64,000 nucleotides of DNA from Marchantia polymorpha subsp. ruderalis. Taxonomy: Eukaryota > Streptophyta > Marchantiopsida > Marchantiales > Marchantiaceae. Below the pieces are notes generated by a model. It did no database searches. It was not told the origin of the DNA and saw only the letters and a list, made by a program, of their open reading frames with translations. Location of the stretch: the NCBI GenBank assembly GCA_037833965.1, contig AP031358.1, positions 4,100,001-4,164,000 of the forward strand, in the 5' to 3' direction. Position 1 is the stretch's first letter. Every line of letters begins with the position of its first letter. Positions 1 to 10,716 of the stretch are shown piece after piece. The translations under genes and the position numbers were made by a program.

Positions 1-370
1 TTCAACATTAAAGTTGACTATACTCTTGCACTTTTGACAAGTTGTACTTAAGAAGTATGTGTATGCGATAAGATTCCAGTTAAAATTTCAGCTTTTATCC
101 ATTTGTAATAACATATGTATATGTGGTTATTAAAATTTCTAGATTAGTTATCGATATATTTTTATGTTAAATTTTTATAAGGTTTTATATACTTAAATAA
201 ATTGAAAATGGTTAAACATGTTTCATGACATCCACAAGTTTTTAGAGATATTTTTTTCAGAATTATTCATCATTCAGTAGATTTCACAAACATCAACTAC
301 AAATATAGTTATTCATATATAGAAAACTTGATACAACTCACTTACTAGATTTTTGGATGAAATTTTTTTT
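1..370. other. AT-rich flank left of the Copia element
   Basis: No gene is visible. The stretch is AT-rich and ends in a run of T that abuts the Copia 3' LTR. A T-run also flanks the other end of the element, which would fit a 5-bp target duplication of T's but is too simple to be diagnostic. Confidence 0.5.
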
Positions 371-607
371 TCTTAAACGTAAAACCAAGCGTCACTCAAT
401 CCAAGCACAATCATAAGAAACACTCATATAACGTGGTTGACCCTCGGGGACTACATCCACGGTTAAAGCGCACAAGAAGATCAACTGAATACTGAATGCA
501 CACACAAGAAGAGACTTGGAGGTATATTTATACCCAAAGTCAACGATACACATACCTGTAAATAACTATAACATGAGGTTACTCATTAATCGGAATTAAC
601 CTCAACA
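371..607 (-). repeat. 3' LTR of the Copia element
   Basis: On the minus strand it begins TGTTGAGG directly after the polypurine tract and ends near TTTAAGAA. It aligns with the right LTR over its whole length, including the shared block that reads TATAACGTGGTT on the plus strand and a TATA-like TATAAATATA. It lacks the internal duplication of the other LTR and carries a small extra segment near its start. The expected terminal CA at the 3' end is not seen, so the outer boundary is accurate only to a few bases. Confidence 0.82.
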
Positions 608-618
608 ACTTCCCCTTT
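608..618 (-). promoter_or_regulatory. Polypurine tract of the Copia element
   Basis: The minus strand reads AAAGGGGAAGT immediately before the TG that opens the 3' LTR. This is the expected plus-strand primer for reverse transcription. Confidence 0.8.
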
Positions 619-886
619 AATTCGTGTTAAGGAAACAGTAATTTATATAAACTATACTATTACTCATGGGTGTAATTCTAGACAAAAAATTAACTCAATG
701 CCCCTCTTTACACAAGAGTTATCTAGAACTAGACCGTAACAATAAGATGATAGAGTAATAACATAACGAGGTAAATAGAACCTGCTTGCATAGAACGATC
801 AGAGATCTAGTAGTCTATATAAATACTCCGAGAGAAGTTCTAGATAGAAACTTAATACAAGCTACCTTTCTAATTCCTAGCAAATT

Positions 887-1250
887 CTACATGTGCTCCC
901 CATGCACAACCTGCATGGTAGCGCAATGTTGCTTGAAACTCTCCAAAGGAATAACTTTGGTCAAAGCATCAAATGAATTGAGTTTGCTGTCAATCTTGAT
1001 TGGCTCAATCGTTTTATCAGACACTACATGTATTATAAAATAATACATAATGTCGATGTACTTTGCTCTACTATACATGACTTGGTTAGCAACCAAATGT
1101 AAAGCACGCTGGCTATCACAATGAAGATTAATCACACCTTGCTTCAATCCATTTCCATGATACGTCTATCCAATCAAATAGCTTTAAGCTGCTCTTTACC
1201 GGTGTCACATATTCAGCTTCCGTTGTTGACTAAGTTACACATTTTTGCAA
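887..1250 (-). pseudogene. Copia RNase H domain, broken
   Basis: The minus-strand translation contains an H-C-D-S-Q-R-A block followed by a tract resembling NQV..R.K.IDI and the closing ALTK motif, typical of the C-terminal RNase H of Copia Pol. The upstream half lies in a different frame with stops, so the domain is split. It is the last coding block before the polypurine tract. Confidence 0.75.
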
Positions 1251-1444
1251 GGTAGATCTCCAACTAATGCTTCCACTGCCAAGTGTAAACACATACACAG
1301 TTGTAGATCTTTTTTTATCTAGATTCTGTTCGTAGTTAGCATCAACATAACCAAAAAAGGATTTTTCATTGTGTAATAGACCATCAAATAATTAACCATA
1401 ATCCCAAATACTCTTCAAATATCTCATAATCCATTTCAATGCTT

Positions 1445-2460
1445 CTAGTGACCTTTCCCTGGATTTGACATGTACTTGCTCACCTTGCCCATTGCAAAGG
1501 CAATATTTGGCCTAGTGCACACCATCAAATACATGAGGCTGCCTACGGCTTGTTCATAGGGAACATATGACATTCTTACTTTCTCCACAGCATCGGTAGG
1601 ACATTGAGCTACGGAGAGTTTGAAATGTGTTGTCAAAGGAGTACATACACCTTTGGAATCGACTATGTTGAACTTGTTAAGTATACGACAAACATACTTG
1701 TATTGATTTAACCATAACCTCTTCTGTTCATGACTCCTATGAATCTCCATGCCTAATATTCTCTTCGACTACTCCATATCTTTCATCTTAAATGCAAACT
1801 TCAATTTACTCTTGCATTCATCAACATCTGATTGATTTTTCGCCAGGATTAGCATGTCATCAACGTAGATTACTAGAATGATGAGATTGAACTCATCATT
1901 TACTTTTTTCATGCAGACACAAGGATCATACATGCTCCGTAAAAACCTTGTGTCTTCATGAAATCATCAAATCGCGTGTTCCACTGCCTATGAGCTTGCT
2001 TCAGTCCATACAATGATTTCAACAATCTACAAACTAGTTTCTCTTTGCCTTTGACCTCAAAACCAAGTCTTCTACTCTAAATATACATAGACAAAGGCTC
2101 TATCCACATCCATCTGATCCATAACAAAATTAAATATCACAATCAGTGCACTAACCAAACGAATTGTAGCATACTTAGCTATAGGCAAGAAACTACGTTG
2201 TAGTCCACGCTCTTTTCTTATGTGAAACCTCTAGCCACCAATCTAGCTTTAAAGATTCTTGCATCTTCTCCAGCTGGATTGTCCTTGAGCTTATACACCC
2301 ACTTGGAGTCAATTAGCGCTTGATTTATAGGAGGTTCAACCAACTCCCAAGTCTTTTGTCAATCAGAAATTTCATCTTCCGCTCCATAGCAACATTTCAC
2401 TCAAGCTTGTTGACCGAAGCTTGAGCTTCCCTGTATGAAGAAGATGTATCTTCTTCCAAA
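1445..2460 (-). pseudogene. Copia reverse transcriptase, broken
   Basis: The catalytic YVDD box is at 1856-1867 on the minus strand, inside a hydrophobic stretch reading ILVIYVDDMLILA. Downstream the thumb/connection segment 1750-1445 is open for 101 codons and includes the family signature YEQAVGSLMYLM..TRPNIAF. Upstream, recognisable fragments such as KWVYKLK, KARLVARGF and LLKSLYGLKQA are spread over several frames with stops near 2300-2000. The enzyme is therefore non-functional although its active-site aspartates survive. Confidence 0.85.
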
Positions 2461-2588
2461 ATCAACGTCATACCATCCCCATCTTTGACATCAAAGTCAA
2501 AATCTTCAAGAATGGATGAATATGCCCGTACATCAAATCTTTTAAGAGCCCTATTAGCACAATGCAATCTCCTAGTAGATTTTTCTCG

Positions 2589-3772
2589 TTAATCTCTATA
2601 GTCAAAAACTATTGCAATAGACTCATCAATGATAATTCGCTCATGTTGCTTTTGTTCTTGATGCACTGATGACCATTCTTGTGACAAATCATTAGTGATA
2701 TAATGATCAAACTCCCCCATAACAACATCCGTGATTGGAGATTTCTCCTTGTCAGTACGAGGATTATTAGAATTCTCCCCCTCTTTCAATAAGCCAAGCT
2801 CATTGAAAGAAACATCTCTGCTGACAATCACCTTACGAGCTAGTGAATCCCATAGTCTATGACCTTTCACTCCACTAGCATATCCAAGAAAACAAGATTT
2901 CTTGGACGTAATGTCTAACTTAGTCCTCCGCTCCTTTGGTATAAGAGTATAAGCAGTACAACCAAAAACCTTCAAACGACTGTAATCCGCCATCCGTTTA
3001 TGCCTGAATTCAAACGCTGTGGAAAAATCAATTGCACTCAAAGGAGAGAGGTTTATCAAATAAACTGCGGTGTTGACGGCTTCAGCCCATAACTCTCCTG
3101 GTAAACCAGATTCGCTTAGCATACTTCGCATTTTTTCCAACATTGTTCAGTTGAGTCTCTTAGAAACAGAATTTTGTTGGGGAGTGTAAATTGTTGTGAA
3201 GTGACAAGTATTTTACTCCTCTGTACAATATTTTTGAAACTCCTCAGAATTGTATTCGACACCATTATCTGATCGTAAATATTTTACCCTCTTGCTAGTC
3301 TGTGTTTCGATTTGTACGCGCCAAGTTTTGAAAGTGAGAAACACCTCAGACTTGTGGGTAAGAAAATATACCCATACATATCACGAGTAATCATCTATAA
3401 AAGATACATAGTACAGCTTTCCTTCGAGTGAAGTAGTAGCAGATGGACCCCACATGTCACTATGTACATACTCCAGTATCTTTGTGGATTTATGAGTTGC
3501 AACACTAAAAGGTGGTCTATGTTGTTTTCTCATGATGAAGTGTTCACAAAATGAAAAGTCAACTTTACACAAACCTGAAAACACTCTATTTGAAAAGACA
3601 AGTATCTATCATTCATATAACCTAGTCGAGAATGCCCTAAATAAGACATCTCTACGCGAGATCCGGTACAGTTAACTTCTTTACAAATTGTGGTGCCCTC
3701 TAATAAGTACATATTATTGTGTTTGTATCCTCTAAGTACAATATTCTTATCACTGGATTTGACATCTAACAC
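2589..3772 (-). pseudogene. Copia GAG-pre-integrase and integrase, broken
   Basis: The zinc-binding N-terminus is visible near 3650 (GHSRLGYMND) and near 3560-3540 (CEHFIMRKQHR). Compared with the usual HHCC domain, the second histidine is a tyrosine and the second cysteine of the CxxC pair is a phenylalanine. The catalytic core starts with HSDMWGP and FIDDYS (3584-3381). After stops and a frame change, the C-terminal half is open from 3143 to 2589 (LPGELWAEAVNTAVYLIN, KVFGCTAY, CFLGYASGVKG). The domain is inactivated by frame breaks and by loss of zinc ligands. Confidence 0.88.
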
Positions 3773-3775
3773 ACC

Positions 3776-4030
3776 CTATCTAGAGCTCCACTCTAAGCCG
3801 TGTGAGTCTAATACTCCAAAAGATATCAAATTTTTTCTCATGTTAGATATAAACCTAACGTGTGTCAATGTTTGGTTGACACCATCAAACATGCGGATTT
3901 TTACAAATTCCACACCCTCAATCTTACAAGGTTGGTCATTCCCCATAAGAACAGAACCGTTTGGTCTGAGAAAGTACATAAGAACTCTCTAATGTAACAA
4001 ATGCGATTGGAACAAGAACTATCCAAAATT
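3776..4030 (-). pseudogene. Copia aspartic protease region, broken
   Basis: The minus strand around 4030-4005 reads ILDSSCS at the place where Copia proteases carry the active-site D-S/T-G. The triad here is D-S-S (4015-4023), so glycine is replaced by serine. Downstream the frame 3979-3776 encodes a typical protease-to-pre-integrase stretch (VRFISNMRKNLISFGVLDS). A frame shift separates the two parts. Confidence 0.75.
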
Positions 4031-4176
4031 CATACATCATCAACAACTGTTGGTGAACTACAGAGATGATACCTCTAGCATCACAGACCGTCGGCAAACA
4101 CGTCTTCCTCTTCAGAGTGAAGATGTTCAACAACATTCGCCACTTGAGGAAGATTCGCATCTCTTACTATCATCCG

Positions 4177-4976
4177 ACAGTCCTTCTTGATGTGGCCATT
4201 CTTGCCACATCTCCAACATACTAAGTTCTTCAAATTCCTCTTGTTATGGTATGAAAATCGAAACTAAACTCTCCTTTGCTCAGGGGATCTAGATATATAC
4301 CGCTTGAATTCTGTACGCTGCAAATTTTCCATACCCGATGATTGTGACTAACCCCGTGTCACAGTAAGTGCAGGACTTGAAGTGAATGGGTGAGAGAATG
4401 ACAACATCTCTTGTTTTACCCCGTCCGCAAGAAAAGCACTTACAACCTCGTGTAAGTTACAGCCATCTTATCACAATGAAGGAGAATCTTTGACAGTGTC
4501 TGGTACGAGGAAGGCAATCAATGGAGTAAATGCATAGCTTTCTTAATCTCAGAAAGCTACTCTTCCATACTCTGAAGATTTACCAACAAATTGCCATAAG
4601 CATGAATGTGATCCTAAATTTTTAATCGCAATCTCATACTAAAGTTCAATAGCCTCATCTAGGTGTTCATGACATGTGATATTTCTTTCTGATGAAAAAA
4701 TCTTTGTAGATCATCAAAAAGCTCTGTAATCTCATAATACTCCTCAATTTGCTTCATAACTGAAGTATCTAGATAACTCATCACAATGTAGACTACTTAC
4801 TCTTGTGAATCCTTGTAGTCAATGTCCGAAATGTTCATTGGTTTGTCTCTAAGCACATTAGTGAGACCCATAGATCTTAGCTTGTCTTTCACCTGTTTTT
4901 CCCAAAGCAGTTAATCACCTCGGCCATCAAGAGTAAGAAGGTTGTACTCTATTCCTCCAACCTCTTTCGATGTCAT
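4177..4976 (-). pseudogene. Copia gag with CCHC zinc knuckle, broken
   Basis: The likely gag start codon is at 4976-4974 (MTSKEVGG...), followed after about 20 codons by an in-frame TAA at 4913-4911. Beyond the stop the frame resumes with a typical Copia gag sequence (LLWEKQVKDKLRSMGL). At 4218-4177 there is an intact zinc knuckle, CWRCGKNGHIKKDC, matching C-x2-C-x4-H-x4-C, which binds the element RNA. Other stops and shifts interrupt the middle part. Confidence 0.8.
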
Positions 4977-5249
4977 CTTAGTTCTATGAAAACTAGAGAT
5001 AAAGTCTGGTTTTGCGTCAATTTTGTACTTTAGGTGCATTTTCAGCTTCCGAAAGTTGTCAAGATGCATTAGTTGTGTCAAGAGCTTTCCAATGATACCC
5101 AATTTGACTATACTCCAACAGAAAGTATTTGAAACAAAATATACACAAATGAAATATTCCACTAACATGACAAAATATTTTGCGACCAGAAATCTCCAAG
5201 ACAAAATACCCGCTTTGGTTTGAACTGCCCGCCTGTACACAAATTTCAC

Positions 5250-7244
5250 CCGCGATCACTTTCGTCCGTGATTCAGCTTCCGTCATCCGCGACTTCTGTC
5301 TCCCTTGACCACAATCGTCCGCAACTTAAATATCCGTCACTCGTAACTCTCGTCGTCCTTGACCACCATCACCCGCGACTCCCGTCGCCTGCAACTTAAA
5401 TATCCATCACCCGCAACTCTCGTCGCCCGTGATTGCCGTTGCCCGCGACTTAAAAAACTGTCACCCGCGACTCATATCGTCCGTGATCAATGTTGTTTGC
5501 GAATGCAATGTCCATCATACGCGAGTGTCATAGCCCATGACCACCATCGATTCCAACCTGCAGCATTACCGTCAGACCATTATCAACAGAGCTGTCACGG
5601 GCAACCACGTTTTTTATTGACCACGTCTTTCCTGAGATCATCACGTCAATCGTGACTACAGTACACCAACCACGTCCAAATGCAACCACGTTGACTATAA
5701 CCACGTGGACTGCTACCACAAGCCCTGCAACAAAATCGGCCACAACCACGTCGTTTGTCGCCAGAAAACTTTAACTTTGCCGGAAAACCCTAACTGTGCC
5801 GCTGCCGCGAAGTTTCCTAAACTTCCTGGAATAATCTCACCGCTCGGTGGGAGGAGGGGGGGGGGGGTTTGGGGAGAGTTACAGGTGGGGAACGTTCGAC
5901 CTCCGCTGCAAAGAGGTGGGATCCGCCTCTCCCGCGACCTCATGGCTCGCTGCTCGGGGTCCGACTTGGATCCCCCTTGGAGGTGGGTTTCCTACCTTGG
6001 GGATACTGCCTCGTGGGAAGGGTGCTTCACCGCTCGGGGCTTCTCGCCTTGGGATGAAGAAGGGTGCCCCGCCGCTCAGGGGCCCTACCCGCTGACATTC
6101 GCCCGAACTCTACGGACCTCCACTGCCCTTTGCCGTTGTTGCATGCCTGCTGCACTATTTTTGCTTGAGCCTTCGCTTCTGCTTGGAAGTCTTGGCCGCT
6201 CATACTCCCTTCTCGGACTCGCTCACACAATTTCAGGTGGGGAACGTTTGACCTCCGTTGCAAAGGGGCGGGGTTTGTCTCTCCTACGACCTCTCGGCCC
6301 GCTGCTCGGGAGCCGATTTAGATCCCCGCCTCATGGGGTGGGTTCCCTACCTTGGGGATCTTGCCTCGCAAGAAGGGTGCCCCGCCGCTCGAGGTTTCTC
6401 GCCAAGGGATGGAGAAGGGTGCCCCGCCGCTTGGGGGCCGCTGACCTTCGCCCGAACTCTGCGGGCCTCCACTGCCCTTCGCCGTTGTTGCCTTCCCGCT
6501 GCACTATTTTTGCGCGGCCTCCGCTGCCCGCTGCATGAATCTGCTTGCCGCTGCTCGAAGTCTGCCAAGAAGGGGGAACACCTCCTTTTCGACTCGCAGA
6601 AAGAATCTGAGCCTTTGATCCTGCTTGAGAGTCTCGGTCGCTCGTAGTCCCTTCCTGACCTCGCTCACACACTTTCTGATACTGTCATTCTTATTTCTGT
6701 CAACTCCAAGAATCACACACTTTCTGATACTGTCACTAAAAACTGTCAGAACTTTGCATAGAAACTTAGCAACGTGTAGTAAAAGTAAAATTTGAAATCA
6801 TTTTCACTATACATACCATGAGTAGAAAATTCTACTAAACATTAAACGACAGCAAAGCTTCAATCACAGTAAACAACTTATATAGACATGATTAAAACGT
6901 TTTATCAATTTCTACCCCCACCCCTTGAAAACTGTCTACTTAGTTCTGGAAAAAACTTTGAGACTACAAACAACTGTCGAAAAAATTCTAACACTGAAAA
7001 AAAAACTGAAAATCTCTTCTTTTAATAAATTTTCAGAAAGTAAAACAAAAGCCTGAAAAAATGTCTACAGAATTCTGAAAAAAACTCTGAGACTACAAAA
7101 AATTGTTGGCAAAATTCTGAAACTGAAAAAAGTGAATATTTCTCTATTAACAAATTTTCAAAAGGTAAACACAAGTTTTTCACTGTACGTGTAAGTGAAA
7201 GAACACCAAACGAAAGCCTGATTCCTACTCCGAATTGCAAGGCC
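5250..7244 (-). repeat. Long Copia leader with internal tandem repeats
   Basis: Between the primer-binding site and gag lie about 2 kb without recognisable protein. From 5270 to 5530 there are loosely repeated units built on CCCGCGACT / CGTCACCCGC. From 5883 to about 6670 a GC-rich block is tandemly duplicated: unit A 5883-6234 and unit B from 6235, both opening AGGTGGGGAACGTT. From 6927 to 7165 an AT-rich unit of about 130 bp is also duplicated. The long plus-strand frame at 5705-6538 follows from the GC-rich composition and is not taken as a gene. The GC-rich block could be a captured or nested insertion, because its composition differs sharply from the rest of the element. Confidence 0.65.
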
Positions 7245-7256
7245 GCTCTGATACCA
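7245..7256 (-). promoter_or_regulatory. Primer-binding site (tRNA-iMet) of the Copia element
   Basis: The minus strand reads TGGTATCAGAGC, the usual complement of the 3' end of initiator tRNA-Met in plant Copia elements. It lies one to three bases inside the LTR end and fixes the orientation of the element. Confidence 0.9.
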
Positions 7257-7580
7257 TTTCTTAAACATAAAACCAAGCTTCACTCGAGCCAAGCACAAAC
7301 ACATGAGACACTCATATAACGTGGTTCACCCTCGGGGGCTACTGAAGTGCACAAGAAGAATTACTAGCAACTGAATACTAAATGCACACACAAGTAGAAG
7401 CCTTGGGGGTATATTTATACCCAAAGTCAGCTACATTCACGGCTGAAGTGCACGAGAAGATTTACTAACAATTGAATACTAAATGCACACACAAGTAGAA
7501 GCCTCGGGGGTATATTTATACCCAAAGTCAGCGACACACCTAGCTATAAATAGCTATAACCTCAAGTTACTACCTTAACA
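7257..7580 (-). repeat. 5' LTR with an internal 90-bp duplication
   Basis: On the minus strand it opens TGTTAAGG and ends beside the primer-binding site. A 90-bp unit containing the TATA-like stretch (plus strand ATATTTATACCC) is present twice, at 7342-7431 and 7443-7532, joined by 11 bp. The left LTR has only one copy. The duplicated unit would contain the core promoter of the element. Confidence 0.85.
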
Positions 7581-7795
7581 TTTTTTAGAGTGAAATTTTG
7601 CATGATTTACATTTTCATCTTTAAACAAAACACTTTCACCCAAAAGATTTGGTTTCAAAGGATTCAAGTAAAGAACATGTAATTCAAACTAAACATATCA
7701 TGTGTTCAAAGATAAAAAAATTTCCATTTTTTCTTTTTGTGTACGTTTTTTGAATAAATAGAAATTAAAAATCAATCAAAATTTACATGAACTTA

Positions 7796-8558
7796 CAGTA
7801 TAAACTCGGTTAAGTCCGCACTTTGATCTGAGAAGATTTGTGCGGACTTATCTAGGATGTGGACTTTAGTTATATATCATGTGGTGACTTCAATCTTTCC
7901 GCGGTATTTCTATGTTAACTATTGTCAAAAGAAAAGCCTCAGACAACATTCCAATAATTTTACAGACGTAGTGATACTTGGTACCACCCTTCACTTCATC
8001 CCAAAAAACTATCAACCCTTTGGCTAGGGGTTAACATTGACACTACTCATAGTCCTTGTATTGCAATTGGTAAGGAAAAGTATCGTTAATATCTGACTCA
8101 AGTACTATTACAATTAGTTTGTGTTGATCTTTCTCAACACCGTCTACAACAAACTCATGTCGATATAGTTATTAATCGAGATAATATATTAAAGATATTG
8201 GTAAGTCTGTAAAGATTGATGTGAATGAAGCCTTATCAAGAATGAAACTGGGTTCGAGACGCATGGAATAGGAACTAGGATGAAAACCAGTAGACTTAGA
8301 TATAAGCAATTATTAAAAGATCCTACCTTAGAGCCAAAAAGGAGAGAGAGTTAATCTCTATTGAGAAATCACCATGTTGCCTCATACATGCAAACATTCA
8401 TTTCAAGTTATAACAATTTTTTAGCATCACCTTCATTAATCAAAAGTCTGACTTCTGCTGATAATAAAAACTTTAGAATTTTGATCCTTGAAATTTCGTC
8501 TGAAAAATGCAGACTTAGGCGGATTTATATGGGTGCGGACTTAAGTGAGTGTATACTA
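7796..8558. mobile_element. Non-autonomous TIR element with TA target duplication (pogo/mariner-like)
   Basis: The two ends form 26-bp terminal inverted repeats: 7796-7821 begins CAGTATAAACTCGGTTAAGT and 8533-8558 reads as its near reverse complement (TAGTATACACTCACTTAAGT from the outside). The inner 12 bases, AAGTCCGCAC plus flank, match best. A TA dinucleotide flanks both ends (7794-7795 and 8559-8560), as expected for the Tc1/mariner/pogo superfamily. Subterminal copies of the GCGGACTTA motif occur at 7839-7870 and 8500-8525. No transposase is recognisable inside, so it would depend on a source elsewhere. Confidence 0.7.
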
Positions 8559-8560
8559 TA

Positions 8561-9890
8561 CATAGTCCCAACATTTTATCTGAGAATATTTTAATTTTAG
8601 TGTAATGCACAAGTACACTTTGAGTAATTTTTTTTCAAGAATTGTAGTATTTTATTGAGATGATAGAACTGGAAGATAATATTTATGACAATTCAACATA
8701 TAACAAAGTGTAACATCTCATTTATCTTCAATGATTGAATCCCTATGATCTACACCTATCCTTAAAACAATTGTACAATATATTCAAAGTCTATACATTA
8801 TATTCTATCAATTAAAAAAATTTGCAAGTTCAAGTTATTCACTTTCCATTATATTTACGATATATCTGAGCCCACCCCAAAGTAAATAAAAATTATTCTT
8901 ATAAAAATACCATCCGTGTGTGTGATAACATACAATTGTAGGCAGAGAGCGTTACTTAACCAGTATAATAAATGACTTTGCACACAATTGGTTACAAATG
9001 TTGTACCTTTTCAGTTACATATTAATGAGCAGTCACTGAAAATAAGCCACGGTCAGACTATACTGCCAGTGTCTTTTAAAATACTACCCCATGGGCTTTG
9101 TAACTGATGACCAATGAAAATTGCTGTGATTTACATGATCACAACGACTACAGATTCAACTGACTCCCATGGCTGAAATCGCTACAAGGTGCTGGAAGCC
9201 GAACCTAGACATCCAAATTCCGAGGTGGGAAGTCATTAGAAACAGAATGACATTTTTCTATATGTTAAATCATTTTCGGTGTATGTTGTCATCAACATCC
9301 TTGTAGAATTTACAACATCCCAACTCCATGGCAGATGGAAAGTGAGTACAACTGAAGTGTCATTTACCACATTTTGTACTATTTTATTGTAGGCTTTTTG
9401 TAAAAAGACTTTTTGTAATTCACACAGATGAACGAGTTCTCTAAGGACATCATGCCTTAATAAGATGAATTACTTAAGCAGCAATAATTTTGTGGTAAAT
9501 GTAACCTGCTTATACTTTTTTAACACTTGAAAATGTTGGAAACATGAAACTGGATAGTATCATACACATCGTACGTTGCCGTATGATTCTAGCATCAAAT
9601 GCGTCCTCATGGAGTTCTCCGGTGATTTGGGCGTTTCAGAAAAAATTGAAAGAAATATTATTACCTCCTTCTCAAAAGAAAGACAAAGTGCAAGCATTGA
9701 CAAGGAAACCTAACCCATCGGCAACCCACGGGTTTAGATCCTCACTAAAATGCTTCAAAGTAAATGTCTAGCCTATCTAGATGCCTTGCTACATTTGGAG
9801 CGGCTGTTCAGATGTGGGGATCGATCTGTATCTCATATATAGCGACTTGAATTATAGCTCTTCCAGTGTACGAAAGCCCAATTAATAGCA
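8561..9890. other. AT-rich spacer, no gene seen
   Basis: A short plus-strand frame at 9544-9771 ends in a lysine-rich tract (KKLKEILLPPSQKKDK) but has no recognisable family, and no clear splice sites support it. Confidence 0.5.
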
Positions 9891-10145
9891 CCATAAAACA
9901 TCACGTATTCTGCCTGGGACACTGCCCAAACTAATTTTTGAGTGGTAACCACATAATTACAATTGTTTAATATGGCATCATAGAACATTATTCATATGCA
10001 GATTCTACGGAAGACAAAATAACATAACCATAATACATCACGTATTTGCCTCGGTCACTGACCAAAATTGATTTTAGAGTGTTAACCATAAAATGACAAT
10101 TATTTAATATGGCATCATAAAACAATAATCATATGCAAATTCTAC
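9891..10145. repeat. Tandem duplication of a ~118-bp unit
   Basis: Unit 1 (9891-10008) and unit 2 (10028-10145) both run from CCATAA.ACATCACGTATT to CATATGCA.ATTCTAC, separated by 19 bp. They differ at many scattered positions, so the duplication is not recent. No coding content is seen. Confidence 0.75.
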
Positions 10146-10549
10146 CTGCCTATTCTCAAATGTCCAATCGATAACTTCGTAAATACTGTAATGAAATATT
10201 AAGCACGTACTCAAGCTTAGTCTAACCACCGTAGTACGCAACGTTTTATGATAGCTCAGGGAAGTATAAAATTGAAAGAGTACATACTATCCAACTATTA
10301 TATTATAGAATTTTTCGATGATTTAAATTACTCCACATTAATCTGATTTGACGAATTTGTGACGTTCCAAGGAACACATTGCTCTTATGGATGTGTCTGC
10401 TTTTATTTCATTTCTCGTGCAGACTGCATGCTTCGTGTGTCATGTCGACTTCGTTTCAGCATCTACTGAAGGAGTGAGTCGAATCCTCGAAGGCACTAAC
10501 ACTTAGTAGTTGAGAAGTACATTGTGGAAAGGGATTGGATAAAACTCAC
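10146..10549. other. Spacer downstream of a putative minus-strand exon
   Basis: If the exon at 10550-10716 is real, this would be its first intron on the minus strand. I could not find a convincing second exon here. Confidence 0.4.
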
Positions 10550-10716
10550 CTGGAGCTGGAATTGAACGCATCGGTCATCCCTGCTTCGAAGCTGGCTAGT
10601 ACCTTGAGGTTTTCTGAAGCCTTGTCTCGTTGTTTCTTTCCATTGGCCACACGAAAATTCGATGGACGTCGATCGAAGTGACAAATTATTTTTCGATACT
10701 CGCTGTAATCCGCCAT
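10550..10716 (-). CDS. Possible first coding exon of an unidentified gene
   Basis: The minus strand opens with ATG at 10716 and encodes 55 codons (MADYSEYRKIICHF...), rich in charged residues and ending ...TDAFNSSS. The exon then meets a consensus donor, CAG|GTGAGT, at 10550/10549. The codon after the donor would be TGA, which fits an exon end better than a free ORF. Upstream lies a GC-rich island as expected for a promoter or leader. I do not recognise the protein, and the downstream exons were not located, so this is a weak gene call based on start codon, amino-acid composition and splice donor only. Confidence 0.3.

Larger units (their letters stand above)
371..7580 (-). mobile_element. 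Degenerate Ty1/Copia LTR retrotransposon
   Basis: This is a complete but dead Copia-type element read on the minus strand. In order from high to low coordinate it shows a 5' LTR (7580-7257), a primer-binding site complementary to initiator tRNA-Met (TGGTATCAGAGC, 7256-7245), an unusually long leader, gag with a CCHC knuckle, protease, integrase, reverse transcriptase with YVDD, RNase H, a polypurine tract and a 3' LTR (607-371). The integrase-before-RT order is diagnostic of Copia. Frameshifts and stops break every domain, and several catalytic or zinc-binding residues are changed. The LTRs differ by many substitutions and by length (about 237 versus 324 bp), so the insertion is old. The element cannot make its own proteins. 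Confidence 0.93.

Noticed and set aside
5705..6538. 277-codon plus-strand frame in the Copia leader
   Set aside because: It lies antisense to the element in a GC-rich duplicated block, is full of Arg/Gly/Pro/Leu runs and shows no domain. The same block gives several overlapping frames, as expected from base composition.
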